A stretch of DNA of 37,500 bases, from NCBI GenBank assembly GCA_905221605.1, contig CAJNDS010000458.1, forward strand, positions 7,501 to 45,000, given 5' to 3'. The notes beneath the pieces were generated by a model. It did not search any database. It had not been told where the DNA came from and saw only the letters and a program-made list of their open reading frames with translations. Source of the DNA: Symbiodinium natans (Eukaryota > Sar > Dinophyceae > Suessiales > Symbiodiniaceae). The translations under genes and the position numbers were made by a program. Shown here piece by piece: positions 1-11,286 of the stretch. Each line of letters begins with the position of its first letter. Positions within the stretch are counted from its first letter, which is position 1.

Positions 1-95
1 ATGGCCCCGAAGTGTCCGAAAGCCTTAAGCCTGTCTTGCTGTTGATGGGTGTTGGCGCGTAGAGCTGGCCTAGAACCCGGAAATCCCATTTTACT

Positions 96-1178
96 TTGGC
101 CGGCCTCTCCTGTGTGGTTCAGCCCGGAAAGGTTAACTCACAAGATTCAGATGACATGAAGAGTCTGAATGAAAGAAGTTGCATGCGAGCACATGTCAAG
201 CGCCTGCTGCTCTCACCTTGGATTGGGCGGCTTCTGTGTCAGGCGAAGCGCCATAACGTGGACTTCAAGAAGCAGCTGGCAGACTTGCTGATGACTGCCG
301 ACATACCCTTGGTGCCGCTGGGGAGAGGGGTCGTGTCACTGACAGGTGTGGGCGTGCCTAGCGAAAAGTGGCCATCTTCGGAACGCCTTTGATGTACAGA
401 AGCTATAATGTGCGAGTCTGATGATCGCTTCCTTGCACCTCCCAAAAGCCAAGTGTCTGAATGTGGCATGTGGTGGGGCTGCTTCGGCAAACGAGCTTGA
501 AATTGCCAGGTCGACCCGCCGGCGGACGACCCGGCGAAGGAGCGGATCTCCACGGACGCCCGGATCTGCAGCGTCCTTCGGGGCCTTCAAGGCGGGGAGC
601 TGGTCTGCGTAGGGGTTGTGCAGGGCTGTACAGAGGAGAGACATGCCATGCCGATCGGACTCATCTGATGTGCATGGGTCACGAAAGGCAGCAACGTCAC
701 CGCGGAGGAGCTTCAGGCGCGAGCCAAGCGATCATCGCGCGTGGCCCATCGCCGCTCCTGTCTGAAACTCCCAGGCCCACTTGCAAGGAGCCCTTGCTGA
801 CAGCTGGGCGCCCAGTCGCCCACCTCATCCCATACCACATCCCGTGTTTTGGGGCTTCAGAAGAAAAATGAAAAATGAGAAACTAGTTATATGCTACACG
901 TCATGTAGACGTGTACACTAGATTCGGAGTCTTGTTCCACAATCCGAGGTGCGCTGAGCCTCCAGACCCTGGCGCACTGCTTGGGCCCAAGCCCGGCCTG
1001 CGAGGCGAAGGAGGTTGAGGAGGCCCCGGGCTCCCCCTTCCAAATGCAGCTCTCCACGGGACAGGGGGCAGAGTCGCCGTGAGTAGGCGCTGGTGCCGGA
1101 CAAGTACGACCTCGGGGACAAGATGCAGCTGGCGCAGTTCTTGGAGAAGGCGAACATCCGCCTGGTGCCGCGGATCAT
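96..1178 (+). CDS. Copy A 5' exons (a-e) of HET-like/LRR gene
   Basis: Several short exon-like stretches are conserved in copy B. Exon a ends at 345 (donor GT at 346) and encodes a segment with FKKQLADLL and IPLVPLG. Exon b is 510-608 (acceptor AG at 508-509, donor GTAGGG) and begins VDPPADDPAKERIS. A third stretch near 690-775 reads NVTAEELQARAK. A fourth near 945-1010 encodes a Leu/Ala-rich piece ending in CLGPSPACEA. A fifth, about 1088-1170, reads YDLGDKMQLAQFLEKANIRL. Exons a and e resemble each other (KKQLADLL..ADIPLVP against KMQLAQFLEKANIRLVP), suggesting an old internal repeat. I do not recognise the family. The start codon and exact edges of a, c, d and e are uncertain. A TAG just before exon e (1084-1086) is harmless if it forms the splice acceptor. 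Exon b is 42 nt shorter than in copy B, an in-frame difference. Confidence 0.5.
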
Positions 1179-1264
1179 TGGAGCAAAGCCCTTGTCCCCC
1201 CTTCTGAAATCAGAGAGAGCCCTCGGCAGCTGGGGTAGTTGCAGGGTGCCCGTGGCCCGCCGAG

Positions 1265-1473
1265 GTGCGCGTCGAGTTCCTGCAAAAACTCCACCGCGAA
1301 GGTCGTCACCCCCGCCTCCTGACCTCTTCGCTTTCTGCTCTCCTCTCTTTACTTGCCCTTAATTCTTTTCGTGGCATTGCGCAGGCCGGCGCCTCCCTCG
1401 GCGCCAGGAGGCCGAGTCCGCCCACGTCCGGGTGGGCGACGGGGTCCGCACCGCACTGGCCACGCACGAGGAG
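1265..1473 (+). CDS. Copy A exons f and g (linker before HET-like exon)
   Basis: Exon f is 1265-1301 (EVRVEFLQKLHREG with its flanks). It follows an AG|G acceptor and ends GAAG|GTCGTC. The intron runs to GCGCAG at 1384. Exon g is 1385-1473, begins in phase 1 (G|GC) and reads RRLPRRQEAESAHVRVGDGV before THEE, ending with a GC donor (GAG|GCGCGG). Copy B has the same lengths, 37 and 89 nt, at 28552-28588 and 28684-28772. The open frame in copy A reads straight through the following intron (1474-1560), but the equivalent stretch in copy B is out of frame. That is why I place a GC-AG intron here. The segment is basic, then mixed charge, and I recognise no domain. Confidence 0.6.
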
Positions 1474-1560
1474 GCGCGGGGGGCATCTAAGCAGATATGT
1501 GAGACCATTGGAACCACACAGCCGCTGTCTCCTCGTAGTTTCCGCCTCTTTGCTGGCGAG

Positions 1561-2291
1561 GTCCTGGGCTGGGCGAGGGGAGAGAAGACTGAGATCGGGA
1601 GGATCGTGTCCGTTTCACATGTTTGGGAGGCGCGCGAGCATCCTGACCCCTACGGCTTCCAGTTGCAAAAGCTTGCGACGTCAGGGAAGCTGCGGGGGCA
1701 GGATTGCTTGTTCGTGGACTACGTCTCACTTTTCCAGTTTAAGAGGCTCGACGAAACGCAGGAAGAGAGCTTCAGGCGCGCCATGAAAAACATGCACGTT
1801 CTTTATGCGCATGAGCACACTCGTACGTTGCGCGTCGAGAGCCTCACCCCCGAGGGGCGAATTAAGGATGCATGGTGTCACGGAGAGCTCGTTGAGGTCT
1901 ACGACCTCCGCAGCGGTCACGTCAAGCCGGTGTTGGCGGCTGACCTCATTCAAAACCGCACTGCGTACCACCAGCGGGGGTGGTGTGTTGCCGAACTCCA
2001 GTGGTCCTCCACGCGATCCGAGAGCAACCGGTCGCAAGAGGTGGACAGCTCCGAGTCGGACCAGGCGGGCGTCGCCCCGATGGACCCCGACACCTTCCGA
2101 GCCACCGTAGGGGACACTCTTAAATTCACCCATCGGAGCGACGCCGACGCGGTGATGCAATTGCAGAGGCGCGTGTTCGAAGAGAAGGCGGCGGGCTGCA
2201 AAGCGCTGAAGCTTTCAAATCTCAGCGCCGATGCCTTAGCCGTAGGGCTGACGTCTCTGGACCGGTACCCGCAGCTGGAGAGCCTCGCCAG
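1561..2291 (+). CDS. HET-like domain exon, copy A
   Basis: This 731-nt exon encodes about 243 residues, bounded by GCGAG|GTCCTGG and CGCCAG|GCAAGC (GC donor). The encoded segment has VSVSHVWEAREHPDPYG near 1609-1656, DCLFVDYVSLFQF near 1702-1740, an acidic EETQEESFRRAMKNMHVLYAH-type helix region after it, and YHQRGWCVAELQWSS near 1966-2010. The order 'S-H/Y-x-W, then D-Y-x-S-L-x-Q, then a helix ending in an aliphatic-Tyr stretch, then RGWC.xE' resembles the heterokaryon-incompatibility (HET) domain, which is related to TIR folds and acts in self/non-self recognition in fungi. The HET assignment is by motif order only; it could be a dinoflagellate-specific family. The exon aligns with copy B (28863-29593) without gaps, at about 97% identity by my hand count. 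It is the best-conserved coding segment in the window. The TAA at 2308-2310 lies in the intron, so the apparent 292-residue ORF is not the real end. Confidence 0.65.
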
Positions 2292-2399
2292 GCAAGCAGT
2301 GCATGACTAATTACTTTTCGTATCAGTTGTAACGTCTGTTTGGGTCTCCTCTTCTATTTTTGTTTTTCCCCCTTCTCTGCTCCGACATCGTTATTCCAG

Positions 2400-3706
2400 G
2401 AGTTTGGCCATCCTGCAGAGCGTCCTCACACCCAACCTTCCGCAGCTGCTGCAGGCGGCGAGCATGAGCGATGGCAGCTCTCCAGGGTTCTGTTCTGGGC
2501 AGGTTTGGAGCTTCCCGCGTGGTGCCCCCGCCCCTTTTTTGGCAGGTCCTGAAGGCGAAGGCGCTGGCGACGCTCCAGCTGGACCACGTCGGCCTCCTTG
2601 AGGAAGGCGCCCGCCAGCTCGCGGAGGCCCTTGTGCAGTTGCCCTTTTCTTCGGGTTGTGCTTACCGACAGCGCATGCCCTGAAGCCCCAAGGGTGCAAT
2701 ATTGTGGCACAGGCCTTTTGCCTCTGCTCGACGCTCACCACACTCACGCTGAGCAACGACGGTGCTTGGGGCGTGGCTTTGGAGGTCCTGAAGGGTCTCT
2801 GATTGTGGTCCGACATCCGGCAATTGTCGCCCATAGCCGCGTAGAATGACTCACCTGCGAGTTGGTATCTATCTATCTATCTATCTATCTCTCTCTCTCT
2901 CTCTCTCTCTGTGTCTCGCTCTCAGGCAGTGCTATGTTGCTGTGCATCGCAGGCGCTCACGCAGAACACGACGCTGACACGACTGAGCCTTCAGGGGACT
3001 GCGATCACGGAGGGCGGCGCCTCTGTGCTGCTGAAGGTGGGTCGCAGCTGCAGCTGCGGGAGGGAGTTGCGTCGTTGTAGACTCGCAGCCGAAGGGGAGG
3101 CCAGCTCTGAATAGCTCCGATGCAGGCACTGCAGTCCAACTCGACGCTGGCTCGGATGGATCTCTCCGAGGCCGACGTCGGCGTGGCCGCGCTGGCAATA
3201 GCAAGGGCGATGCAGGAGAAGCAGGCGGGACGCCTGCGCCTGCCTGCACCGTCTGCAGAGTCCATGAACTTGATGCTCGATTCAGTGCTTTGGCTAGCAT
3301 GTCTAGCTGCCGGCAGCTCTCGGCAGTGGCGAGCAGGTGGCCTGCGACGTGTCCCACCCCCACGTGGAGCTCCTGAGGCTAATGCAGGCTTGCAGTCAAC
3401 GTGCGATGCCTGCGACGGTTGTTTCGCACACGTTTCGCACACGATCGCACGCGCGTCTACATGACGTCTGTGAGGGTCACGCATGCCTCAGGCAGCTCCA
3501 GTATGCATTAAGAAAAATATATAGATATACACATACACTAAACTCTGACAGACGCTGATCCTTCCCTGAGTCCTGGGGCGAGAGCTGGGAGCAGCTGGAG
3601 CAACGGCTGCATCAGCTGCTGCGAGCACACGAGCTCGAGCTGGACTTCCAGGGCAAGCGGATGGGCCCTTGCCTCGGAATCCGCTGGTGGGACCGGGATG
3701 GCCGGG
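2400..3706 (+). CDS. Copy A exons i-o: phase-0 LRR-like repeats and linker
   Basis: Exons: i 2400-2454 (SLAILQSVLTPNLPQLLQ); j 2546-2638 (31 codons, ALATLQLDHVGLLEEGARQL); k 2713-2793 (27 codons, STLTTLTLSNDGAWGVALE); l 2953-3036 (28 codons, NTTLTRLSLQGTAITEGGA); m 3126-3215 (30 codons, NSTLARMDLSEADVGVAAL); n 3337-3387 (17 codons, HPHVELLRLMQ); o 3571-3706. Exons j-n are all multiples of three in phase 0. j-m each carry an L-x-x-L-x-L-x-x-x-x-(I/V)-x-x-x-G-A pattern, as in ribonuclease-inhibitor-type LRRs. Exon o (WEQLEQRLHQLLRAHELEL, then FQGKRMGPCLGIRWWDRDGRG) ends in phase 1 with donor G|GTGAGG, which matches the phase of the next cassette at 3893. Donors include GT (l, o), GC (i, n) and GA (m). 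All seven exons have equal-length counterparts in copy B except k, which differs by 6 nt. Confidence 0.6.
2866..2910. repeat. Compound (ATCT)n-(CT)n microsatellite
   Basis: About six TATC units are followed by a CT run, in the intron before exon l and 40 nt upstream of its acceptor. Copy B has a longer interrupted CT tract at the same place (30296-30352) without the tetranucleotide part. Confidence 0.95.
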
Positions 3707-3892
3707 GTGAGGGCATGTGGGCTCGGCATCTCTTATCCTCCGGGCACAGTCCATCCCTGATGATGTCTTCAGAGCGTTGACCTTTCGCTCTGATTAACGT
3801 TTTAAAGTTCGACATTTTAAAGTTCAGTAGTCCCTGGTACCGAAGCCTCGGATCTGGTTGGCCATGGCATGGAAGCTTCGGGGTTTACTGAG

Positions 3893-6800
3893 GCCCAGAC
3901 GAAGCCCGCTTCCTGCGCGGTGCTTTCGGCCAGCAGCTTCAGGAGCTGAGCCTGAACCTAGTAAGCAACGAGCTCGGCCCGGCGCTGAGCTTTCGACATC
4001 ATTGAGACCTCTCCTGAGCGCCTCCAAGCTTCGAGCCTCGCCGCTTCCACTAGATCGAGAGTCCAAGCATGTCCGATTTCATGGGCCCCGACTGCTGCGC
4101 GCGACTCTGGTCCGGTGACTTATGCATGCAAGATGGCAGGTATGGCTTATACGCGGCCGCCCCGCATGGACCCGTTTGAGTTGCACGTCTTGAAACGCCG
4201 TTTCGCAAGATCCGGAAATTTTTCTGAAACATTCCTTCTTTCACCTGTCAAGCGAGTCGGGGGCATTCTGAGGTTCTGTGGGATTGCAGGGCGAACCAGT
4301 TGAATACTACTTGGAGTTGGGAGGCTGAGGGCTAGGGGCTTTGCAGGGAATAGGCATTCGATGACACGTCAACGACTTGGGTGCCCGACGTGGAGCATCG
4401 CCCGCCCTTGGCCTTTCTCCTGCATTCCACGCATGCATGGCTTTCCGTGTCGAGGGAGCATGTCAAAGGGGCTCCAATCCCGAATTGACGCGGACCATCA
4501 TGCAACGCATGGGCGGGGGGGGGGGGCAAGCCGAGCCTGGGCCTTCGGGTTGTCCAATTTTCTGCATCCAAAGCAGCCCTCGCAAGCCCCCAAGAATCAC
4601 CATCCCAAAGCCCAGTGCATCGGACAACAGCCGCTGTGTTTTTTGCTGCGCGAGTTTTGTTTGCCTCTGAAGTTCGTGTGCCTCTCTCGCGGCGCCCCGA
4701 GGCGACGCAGGCTGCCAGCACCTCGCCCGCGGCTTGGGCCAGATACCCCGGCTACAGAAGCTGCGCCTCGACTTGCAGCACAACTCCGTCGGCCCGGGGC
4801 CTCAGTGCCCTCAGCTCAGGCAGCTCTTTTAACAAAAAAGGGGAGGAGAGCCGGCCGTTTTTTGCAAGGCATGCTCTTTCTAGGTTGGCAAGAGCCTGAG
4901 GCGGCGAAGGCTTTATGAATTTGTACGATAATAGCATGTCCCATGCCACGCAAAGTGAGGCCCACGCAAGCGTTGCAACATTTTTTGTCGCAGTTCTGGA
5001 GGATTTGGCCGCCTGATGTCCCCCCCTTGAACTGAAGCCCCCCGCCGCGGCCATTTTCGGAAGGATTGGGAGGCCGGTCCATGGGAAAATCGCGGGCCAT
5101 CCCAATGCCCGGGCATGCCCAAGCAGCCCGGGTTCGGGCCTTGTTCCGTGCCTTGTTGAGCCCCTGAACAAACAGTTGAAGGTCTTCAACTTGTCAAGCC
5201 TCTATTTTTCTCGACGGCTTCCCTGGGCTCCTCGTGCTCCTTTCGCTTCAGAACACCCAGCGCTCCTCAACGCGGCCCTCTAGACCCTCGAAACCTCCTC
5301 AGCCCTTTAAAGGGCTCCTGAAGCCCACCAAGTCTTTTAAGCTGATTTTTTCCATTATCACACCCTCCAAAGTTTGTAAGCCCAGGAGCTCCTTGCAGGA
5401 ACTCCCAGTGAAAGATTTTCTCCGAGGCCTGGAGGGAGGCCGCTGCCTGGGCGGCGCCGTCGGCCAACTCGCGGAGCTCCAGGAGCTGACCCTGAACTTT
5501 TTCGGCAACAAGCTCGGCTGGGGGCCCCGGAAGGTTGCAGGACCTCGGGGTTGGTGTGGGGGTCGCGGAAGGGGGGGACGTTCCAAGCACGTTCCAAGGT
5601 CGGAGGAAGAATGAAAGCACCGCTCACGAAATCCCGAGTAATTAAGTTGGAAAAAAGATTCTGAGCAAGATGTTGAGTAAGGAAACAGGGAATGAACTTT
5701 CGAATAAATTAGTCGAAGAAGCGGTAAGGGAAGGGACCTGTGGGCGCCCGCCTCAGCCACAACGAGACTCACAATCTGTAGATCATTCTGTTGAGCCCTA
5801 ATGGTTTCAGGCGGCCCCCCCCCCAGACTGCAAATCAGCCAAAATCTGGGATCTCCCCTCCCAAAAAAGCATAACGGCGAGACTCCAAAGTCGAACCCCC
5901 GGAGCATTCGAGGCTCCAAACCCGGAGCCTTTGGACATGGCAGCTCGAAAAGGTCGAACATATCCAGCTTCTTTGAAGGTGTCAAGAGAGAAGGGGTGAT
6001 CTGCCTGATGGATCGTCGATCTATGTCGGCCTTGGTTGAGCTCGAGCATCCGATCGAGTCGGCTTTAGGCTCGGGGTTTGCATACATCCAATGCCTGCGA
6101 AAAGCGGAGTGAACTTGTCAGGTGATATCCCGCATGGTGCGCGCGTACCTGTTCTCTCCCCAATTGCCTGTTTGTTGCCGCCTCCGCCGAACGAGTAAAC
6201 CACATTCTGCCAGGCTCATGGGCTCGACGCTTCGGTGGCCGGGGGGGGGGGGGGGGGGGAACGCAATTGGCGCAGCGGCGCCTAGGCGAGAGCGCGGCGT
6301 CGCGCGAAAACCTATAGGTAGCTGCGAAACATTGCCGGAACCAATGGGTGCCTATAGCACGCCGCATTTGTTTTGTGATTCCCTATATATGGAGCCCGGA
6401 GTAAACTCCTCCTCCCTTCATGGTGTTGGTGAGGTGAGTCTAGTAGGAGCATGCTGAATTGTGTTGGTGTTGGGCTGATCTGACTTGTCATGCTTCGGAC
6501 GGAGAATCATCCAAGTTTGCGAGAGTCACAAGACATCTCCATATCCGCATCCTTCCAAACGTTTCACACAGCGCCCCAAGCCCCCGAAAGCCCCGTAGGC
6601 TGCCTGTAGGTTCGGGAGCCTAGGGCGCCATCGCATGTGGCTGAGGTTTAGGATGCCAGGAGGGGACGCGGAACCCAGCCCGCAAAACCCCCCAACCCTG
6701 GCCATCAACGGTACACTTCTCGATTCATGTCGGTTTGAGTAACCAACGTCCGGTGGCGCAGGCGTAGCTCATGGTAGGTGACGGTTGTGGCGTGCGCATC

Positions 6801-9800
6801 ATCCTTGCAAATTGGGGCCTCACTCCAAATCCGGGCTTTGGGCAGTTTAGCGCCCGAGACTCGATGTCTCGAAGCCAAGGCTTCAGCCCGAAACTCTCTC
6901 AAGCCCAAGTTGGAGCCCTAAACGCCTCCAAGCTTCGAGCCTCGCAGCTTCCAGTAGACCGAGAGTCCGAGCATGCCCGAGCATGTCCGATGTCATGGGC
7001 CCCGACTTCTGCGTGCGACTCTGGTCCGGCGACTTATGCATGCAAGATGCCAGGTATGGCTTAAGCTGCCGCCCCGCATGAACCCGTTTGAGTTGCACGT
7101 CTCCAAACGCCATTTCGCAAGAATCTCCGGAGATTTTTCTGAAACATTCCTTCTTTCACCTGTCAGGCGAGTAGCGAGTCGGGGGCGTTCTGAGGTTCTG
7201 TGGGATTCCAAGGCGAACGGTCGAGGTTGAATATTACTTGGAGTTGAGAGGCTGCGGGCTTCGGGCTTTGCAGGGTTTAGGCATTCGATGACACGTCGTG
7301 GTTGAGCATCAGTTGAGTTTTTTCCCTTCGGACTTCTGGCATGGAGCATCGCCCGCCCCTGGCCTTTCTCCTGCATTCCACGCATGCATGGCTTACCGTG
7401 TCGAGGGAGCGTGTCGAGGGGGCTCCAATCAAGCAATGGACACGTACCATCATGCACCGCATGGCGAGAGATCCCTAAACTGCGCTTGGGCGCATCGGCT
7501 CTGAGATGCAATGGGTTCGGAGCTTGACGTCCTGTCCTGGGCTTTCGGGTTGTCCAATTTCTTCATCCAAAGCAGCCCTCGCATGCCCCCAAGAATCACC
7601 ATCTTCAAGCCCGGTGCATCGGAAAAACCGCCGCTGTGTTTTGTTGTGCGTGAGTTTGTTTGCCTCTGAAGTTCGCGTGCCTCTCGCGGCGCCCCGAGGC
7701 GACGCAGGCTGCCAGCACCTCGCCGGCGGCTTGCGCAAGATACCCCGTCTGCAGAAGCTGAGCCTCGACTTGTTCGACAACTCCGTCGGCCCGGGGCCTC
7801 AGTGCCCTCAGCTCAGGCAGCTCTTTTAACAAAAAAAGGGGAGGAGAGCCGCCCGTTTTTTTGCAAGGCATCCTCTTTCAAGGAGTTTAAAGGTTGGCTT
7901 TCGGGAGCCTGAAGTGAGGCCCACGTAAGCGTTGCAAGGTTCATGCTCCCTGTTTGGGAGGGTCGGATTGAGGCCCCCTTGCAGCCATTTTCGGAAGGAT
8001 TGGGAGGCCGGTTCATGCGAACTTCGCGGGCCATCCCAATGCCCGGGTCATGCCGTGCCCTTTTGGGGCATCTTAGAAAAAAGGAAGGTCTTCAACATGT
8101 CAAGCCTCTTATTTTCTCGACGGCATCCCTGGGCTCCTGTTTCTCCTTTCGTTTCCTAAGTCCTAGCCCTCCTGAACGCGGTCCCTCGAAAACCTCCCGG
8201 ACCCTTTCGGCCCCCTGAAGCCCACCAAGTCTTTTGAGCTGATTTTTCTCATTATCACACCCTCCCAAGTTTCTAAGCCGAGGAGCTCCTTACAGGAACT
8301 CCCAGTGAAAGATTTCTCCGAGGCGTGGAGGGAGGCCGCTGCCTGGGCGGTGCCTGCGGCGAACTCGCGGAGCTCCAGGAGCTGACCCTGGGCTTTGCCC
8401 AGAACGAGCTCGGCTGGGGGCCCCGGAAGGTTGCAGGACCTCAGGGGTTGGTGTGGGGGTCGCGGAAGGGGGGGACGTTCCAAGCACGTTCCAAGGTCGG
8501 AGGTAGAATGAAAGCACCGCTCAAGGGAATCCCGAGTAAGTTGGAGAAAGGTTCTGAGCAAGATGTTGAGTAAGGAAACAGGGAATAAATTAGTCGAAGA
8601 AGCGGTGAGGGAAGGGACCTGTGGGCGCCCGCCTCAGCCACAACAAAACAACCTGCAGAGCATTCGGTTAGAGCCCCAAGGCCCCGAGGAAGGGCTCCGA
8701 ATTCTGGGATCTCCCCCAAAAGAAGCATAACGGCGAGACTCCAGCCCCAGCCCGCCGGAGCATTCGAGTCCCAACCCGGAGCCTTTATAGAGACATGGCA
8801 GCTCCAAAAGGTCCAAAAGGTCCAACACATGCAGCTTGTCCGGGAGGGAACGAAGAGTATAACAGTATAGCAGGTTTTAGGTGTCAACAGAGCAGGGTGA
8901 TTTCCCGCATAAATCGTCGATTTATGTCGGTCTTGGTCGAGCTCGAGCATCCGATCGAGTTGGCTTTGGGATCGGGGTTGCATATATCCAACACTGTGAA
9001 AAGAGGAGTGAGCTTGTCAGGTGAAATCCTGCATGGTGTTTTTGGGGTCTACGCTTCGGCGTGGGGGGGGTGGGGGGGTGGGGGGGAACGCGCGGTGTCG
9101 AGCGAAAACCGATATAGGGAGCTGCGGAACATTGCAGGAGCCAATGGGTGCCTATAGCACGCCGCTTTTGTTTTGTGATTTCCTATTGTGTATATATCTG
9201 GAGCCCGGGGCAGACTGCTCCTGATTTCATGGTGTTGGTGTGGTGAGTCTACGTAGTATGCATGCACTCAAGAAGGTTGGCATGAAAGGGTTCGGAGCTT
9301 GACGTCCTGTCCTAAGCCTTCAGGGTCTCTCCCTTTTTCGCCCCCGATATAGCCCTCGCAAGCTCCCAAGAATCACCATCTTGAAGCCTGCTACTTAGCT
9401 ACTTCGGCAAAAGGAAGCCGCTGCGTGTTGTTGCGTGAGTTTTTTTGCCCCCAAGAAGGGGGGAGCGCGTGCCTCCCGCGGGGGCGCCGAGGCGGCGCAG
9501 GCTGCGAGCACCTCGCCTGCAGCTTGGGCAAGCTGGGAAAGCTCCAGAAGCTGGTCCTCGACTTGCGGCGCAACTCCGTCGGCCCGGGGCCTCAGCCCCC
9601 GGCCTTCAGTTCAGGCAGCTCTCCGCGGATGAGTCCCGTCTCTTTGTCGATGCAAAGATAGGTCCCATCGTTTGAGTTGCCGTTCAAGAAGCCTGAGGCG
9701 TTGAAGTCCAGGGGTATCGGCAGGGTTCGCAGGCAGGTTTATAGGGGTGGTGGGTGGGTTGGGTTTACTATCGTTTGGCTTTTTGGGCAGAGGGAATTAA

Positions 9801-11286
9801 TTTTAAAGAGCCCAGCACCTACAAGGCTCCAGGATGCTCCAGGACTCCAGGATATTCGACTTGCTTTTAATACATTGTGATCGTTACCCTGTTGCTCTGC
9901 TCTTGGTATTCTACTGCTGTTACGACTTGTACTTGTAGACATAAATTAAGGTTGTCTATCCCTCGCATCTGCCAATGTGATTGAAAATTCAGGCCGAGGG
10001 GTTTTTCATCGTGCTTCGTGTACGTGGGAGAGCTTCGAGCCACAGAGAGCATGCCCGGAGAGTTCCGGATCCTCAGCCCGAGGTCCGAAAGGCGGCCAGT
10101 GCCTGTCCGATGCCCTCTCCCAACTGGCTCACCTGGAGTCCCTGGTGGTGTGGCTGCATGTCAACGACATCGGCCCGGCGCCCGGCAGGGGCTGACGGGG
10201 CTCCAAGATTCCAAGGATGTGGAACTGCGCGGATCCTGCCGGCTCGGAATGCACGGAATGCGCGGAATGCATGGGATACTCGAACCTCTCCGCCGTAGAG
10301 AACGGGCCCTCGAAACGGAAATAGATGAAGCCTGCTCCCCTCTGACCCCCGAGGCCCCGAGGCCGGCCGATCCCTCGCCGCTGCCTTGGGCCAGCTCGCC
10401 CGGCTGAGCACACTGAAAGTGTCTCTGGATGGCAACGGGCTGGGCCCGGGGGCCCTGCGAGTGCTGGTCGTTCAACGCAATGGGTGGTTCAAAGGAGATG
10501 AACTCATACTCTTTGGTTTGGGCTTATGTAGAGTCTTGGGGTTTGGAGCAGAGCAATGTTTTGTTGGCTGGCGTGTCTCAGTTCTTCCCCAGATTGTTGC
10601 AGACGACTTGGGCGTAGAAGATCTGCACGACCAGTTCTGGGCTCGGAAGCGAAGCCTTCAACGCTTCAGCCCGGCACCACGGCATGGAACATGTAACATG
10701 TCCTGAGACCTCCCGACCTACACGTCATCAGCCGCCCGGTCCCCCCCCCCCCCCCCCCCCCCCCACCACGAGGAATCGGAGCCGAGCGGCGGACTTTCCG
10801 GAATGCGTTGTTTGCTCCCAAAAAGGCCCGGAAGCTGCCCGCGCGCTGGCCGGCGCCCTCGGCCGGCTCGCGCAGCTCCGGGAGCTGCACGTGGACCTGG
10901 AGTACAACCACATCGGCCCGGGGGCCCTGGGAGAGTGCTCTTTGAAACTTCTGGAGGGTCGATTTCAGGGATTCAAGGCCACCAAAGTGTAGGGTGGGTC
11001 TGTTTTGGCTCGCAGGGCAGGGCAGGGGGGGGGCCTGGAGCCCCAAAGCCTGCAGCTCATCGTGGCGACCGGCTTAACGTACGACCTGTTCCCCTCTTTT
11101 CTAGTTGTACTTCTCTTGGGCAGGCCCCCCTCTTATGGTGCTCCAACACCCCCAAAAGTTGAAGCTTGAGAACCTGACCCCTCAAGAAAGCCCTCTCTCG
11201 GAGCCCCTGCAGGCGAGAAGGAAAAGACGGAGATCCGCGGGCTCCTGGCGGCGCTCCCGGCCGCCGAGAAGACGTTCTTCCTGTGA
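3893..11286 (+). CDS. Copy A LRR cassette exons and C-terminal exon
   Basis: Cassettes, each preceded by AG|GC or AG|GT and encoding one LRR: 3893-3988 (QQLQELSLNLVSNELGP); 4702-4806 (IPRLQKLRLDLQHNSVGPG); 5427-about 5549 (LAELQELTLNFFGNKLGWG); 7699-7803 (IPRLQKLSLDLFDNSVGPG); 8323-about 8430 (LAELQELTLGFAQNELGWG); 9492-9608 (LGKLQKLVLDLRRNSVGPG); 10083-10184 (LAHLESLVVWLHVNDIGPA); 10354-10458 (LARLSTLKVSLDGNGLGPG); 10826-10930 (LAQLRELHVDLEYNHIGPG). The last exon, 11213-11286, reads EIRGLLAALPAAEKTFFL and then TGA. All cassettes start in phase 1 and nearly all can end in phase 1, so they are interchangeable. Consensus: GPE.AR.LA.ALGQL..L..L.L.L..N.(I/L)GPG. LRRs normally bind ligands or proteins. 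The two middle cassettes are duplicated (see 4015-9000). The 8323 cassette has one extra base near its 3' end relative to 5427 and may be non-functional. Whether this is one gene with the HET-like part or a separate one is not proven, but the phase-1 end of exon o fits a single gene. Confidence 0.6.
4015..9000 (+). repeat. Internal duplication in copy A (two blocks, ~4015-6480 and ~6915-9240)
   Basis: The two blocks share, in the same order, a stretch with 'gtccgatttcatgggccc' or close variants (4070, 6988), two LRR cassettes, the motif 'gaagggacctgtgggcgcc' (5734, 8613), 'gagctcgagcatccgatcga' (6039, 8940) and 'gcctatagcacgccgc' (6350, 9150). The blocks are clearly homologous but differ by many substitutions and indels. 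Copy B has one close version of this block (about 32640-34975) and a more diverged relic (about 31620-32480). Confidence 0.8.
6241..6259. repeat. Poly-G run
   Basis: There are 19 consecutive G residues. Related G-rich positions occur at about 9064-9087 and 35239-35251, each upstream of the same 'cctatagcacgccgc' segment. Their lengths differ between blocks. Runs like this are prone to assembly error. Confidence 0.95.
10741..10764. repeat. Poly-C run upstream of LRR cassette 10826
   Basis: There are 24 consecutive C residues about 60 nt before the acceptor AG of the cassette at 10826. Copy B has a shorter interrupted C run in the same place (36945-36963). Confidence 0.95.

Larger units (their letters stand above)
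1..11286 (+). repeat. Segmental duplication, copy A
   Basis: This block is repeated head to tail at 27245-37474. The first 60 bases match 27245-27305 almost exactly, and the similarity continues through all recognised exons to the stop codon at 11284-11286 (37472-37474 in copy B). Exons match in length and phase, while introns differ by microsatellites, indels and whole-block gains or losses. Position 1 coincides with the point where copy B becomes recognisable, but the true left edge of copy A cannot be seen because the window starts there. Confidence 0.9.

Noticed and set aside
1432-2310. A free-standing 292-residue protein ending at 2308-2310
   Set aside because: The first 43 codons include an intron that is out of frame in copy B, and the last codons lie beyond a conserved GC donor at 2292.
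5299-6087. 262-codon minus-strand open frame
   Set aside because: It runs antisense through an LRR cassette and non-coding block sequence, is not conserved as a frame in the duplicate block, and resembles no protein.
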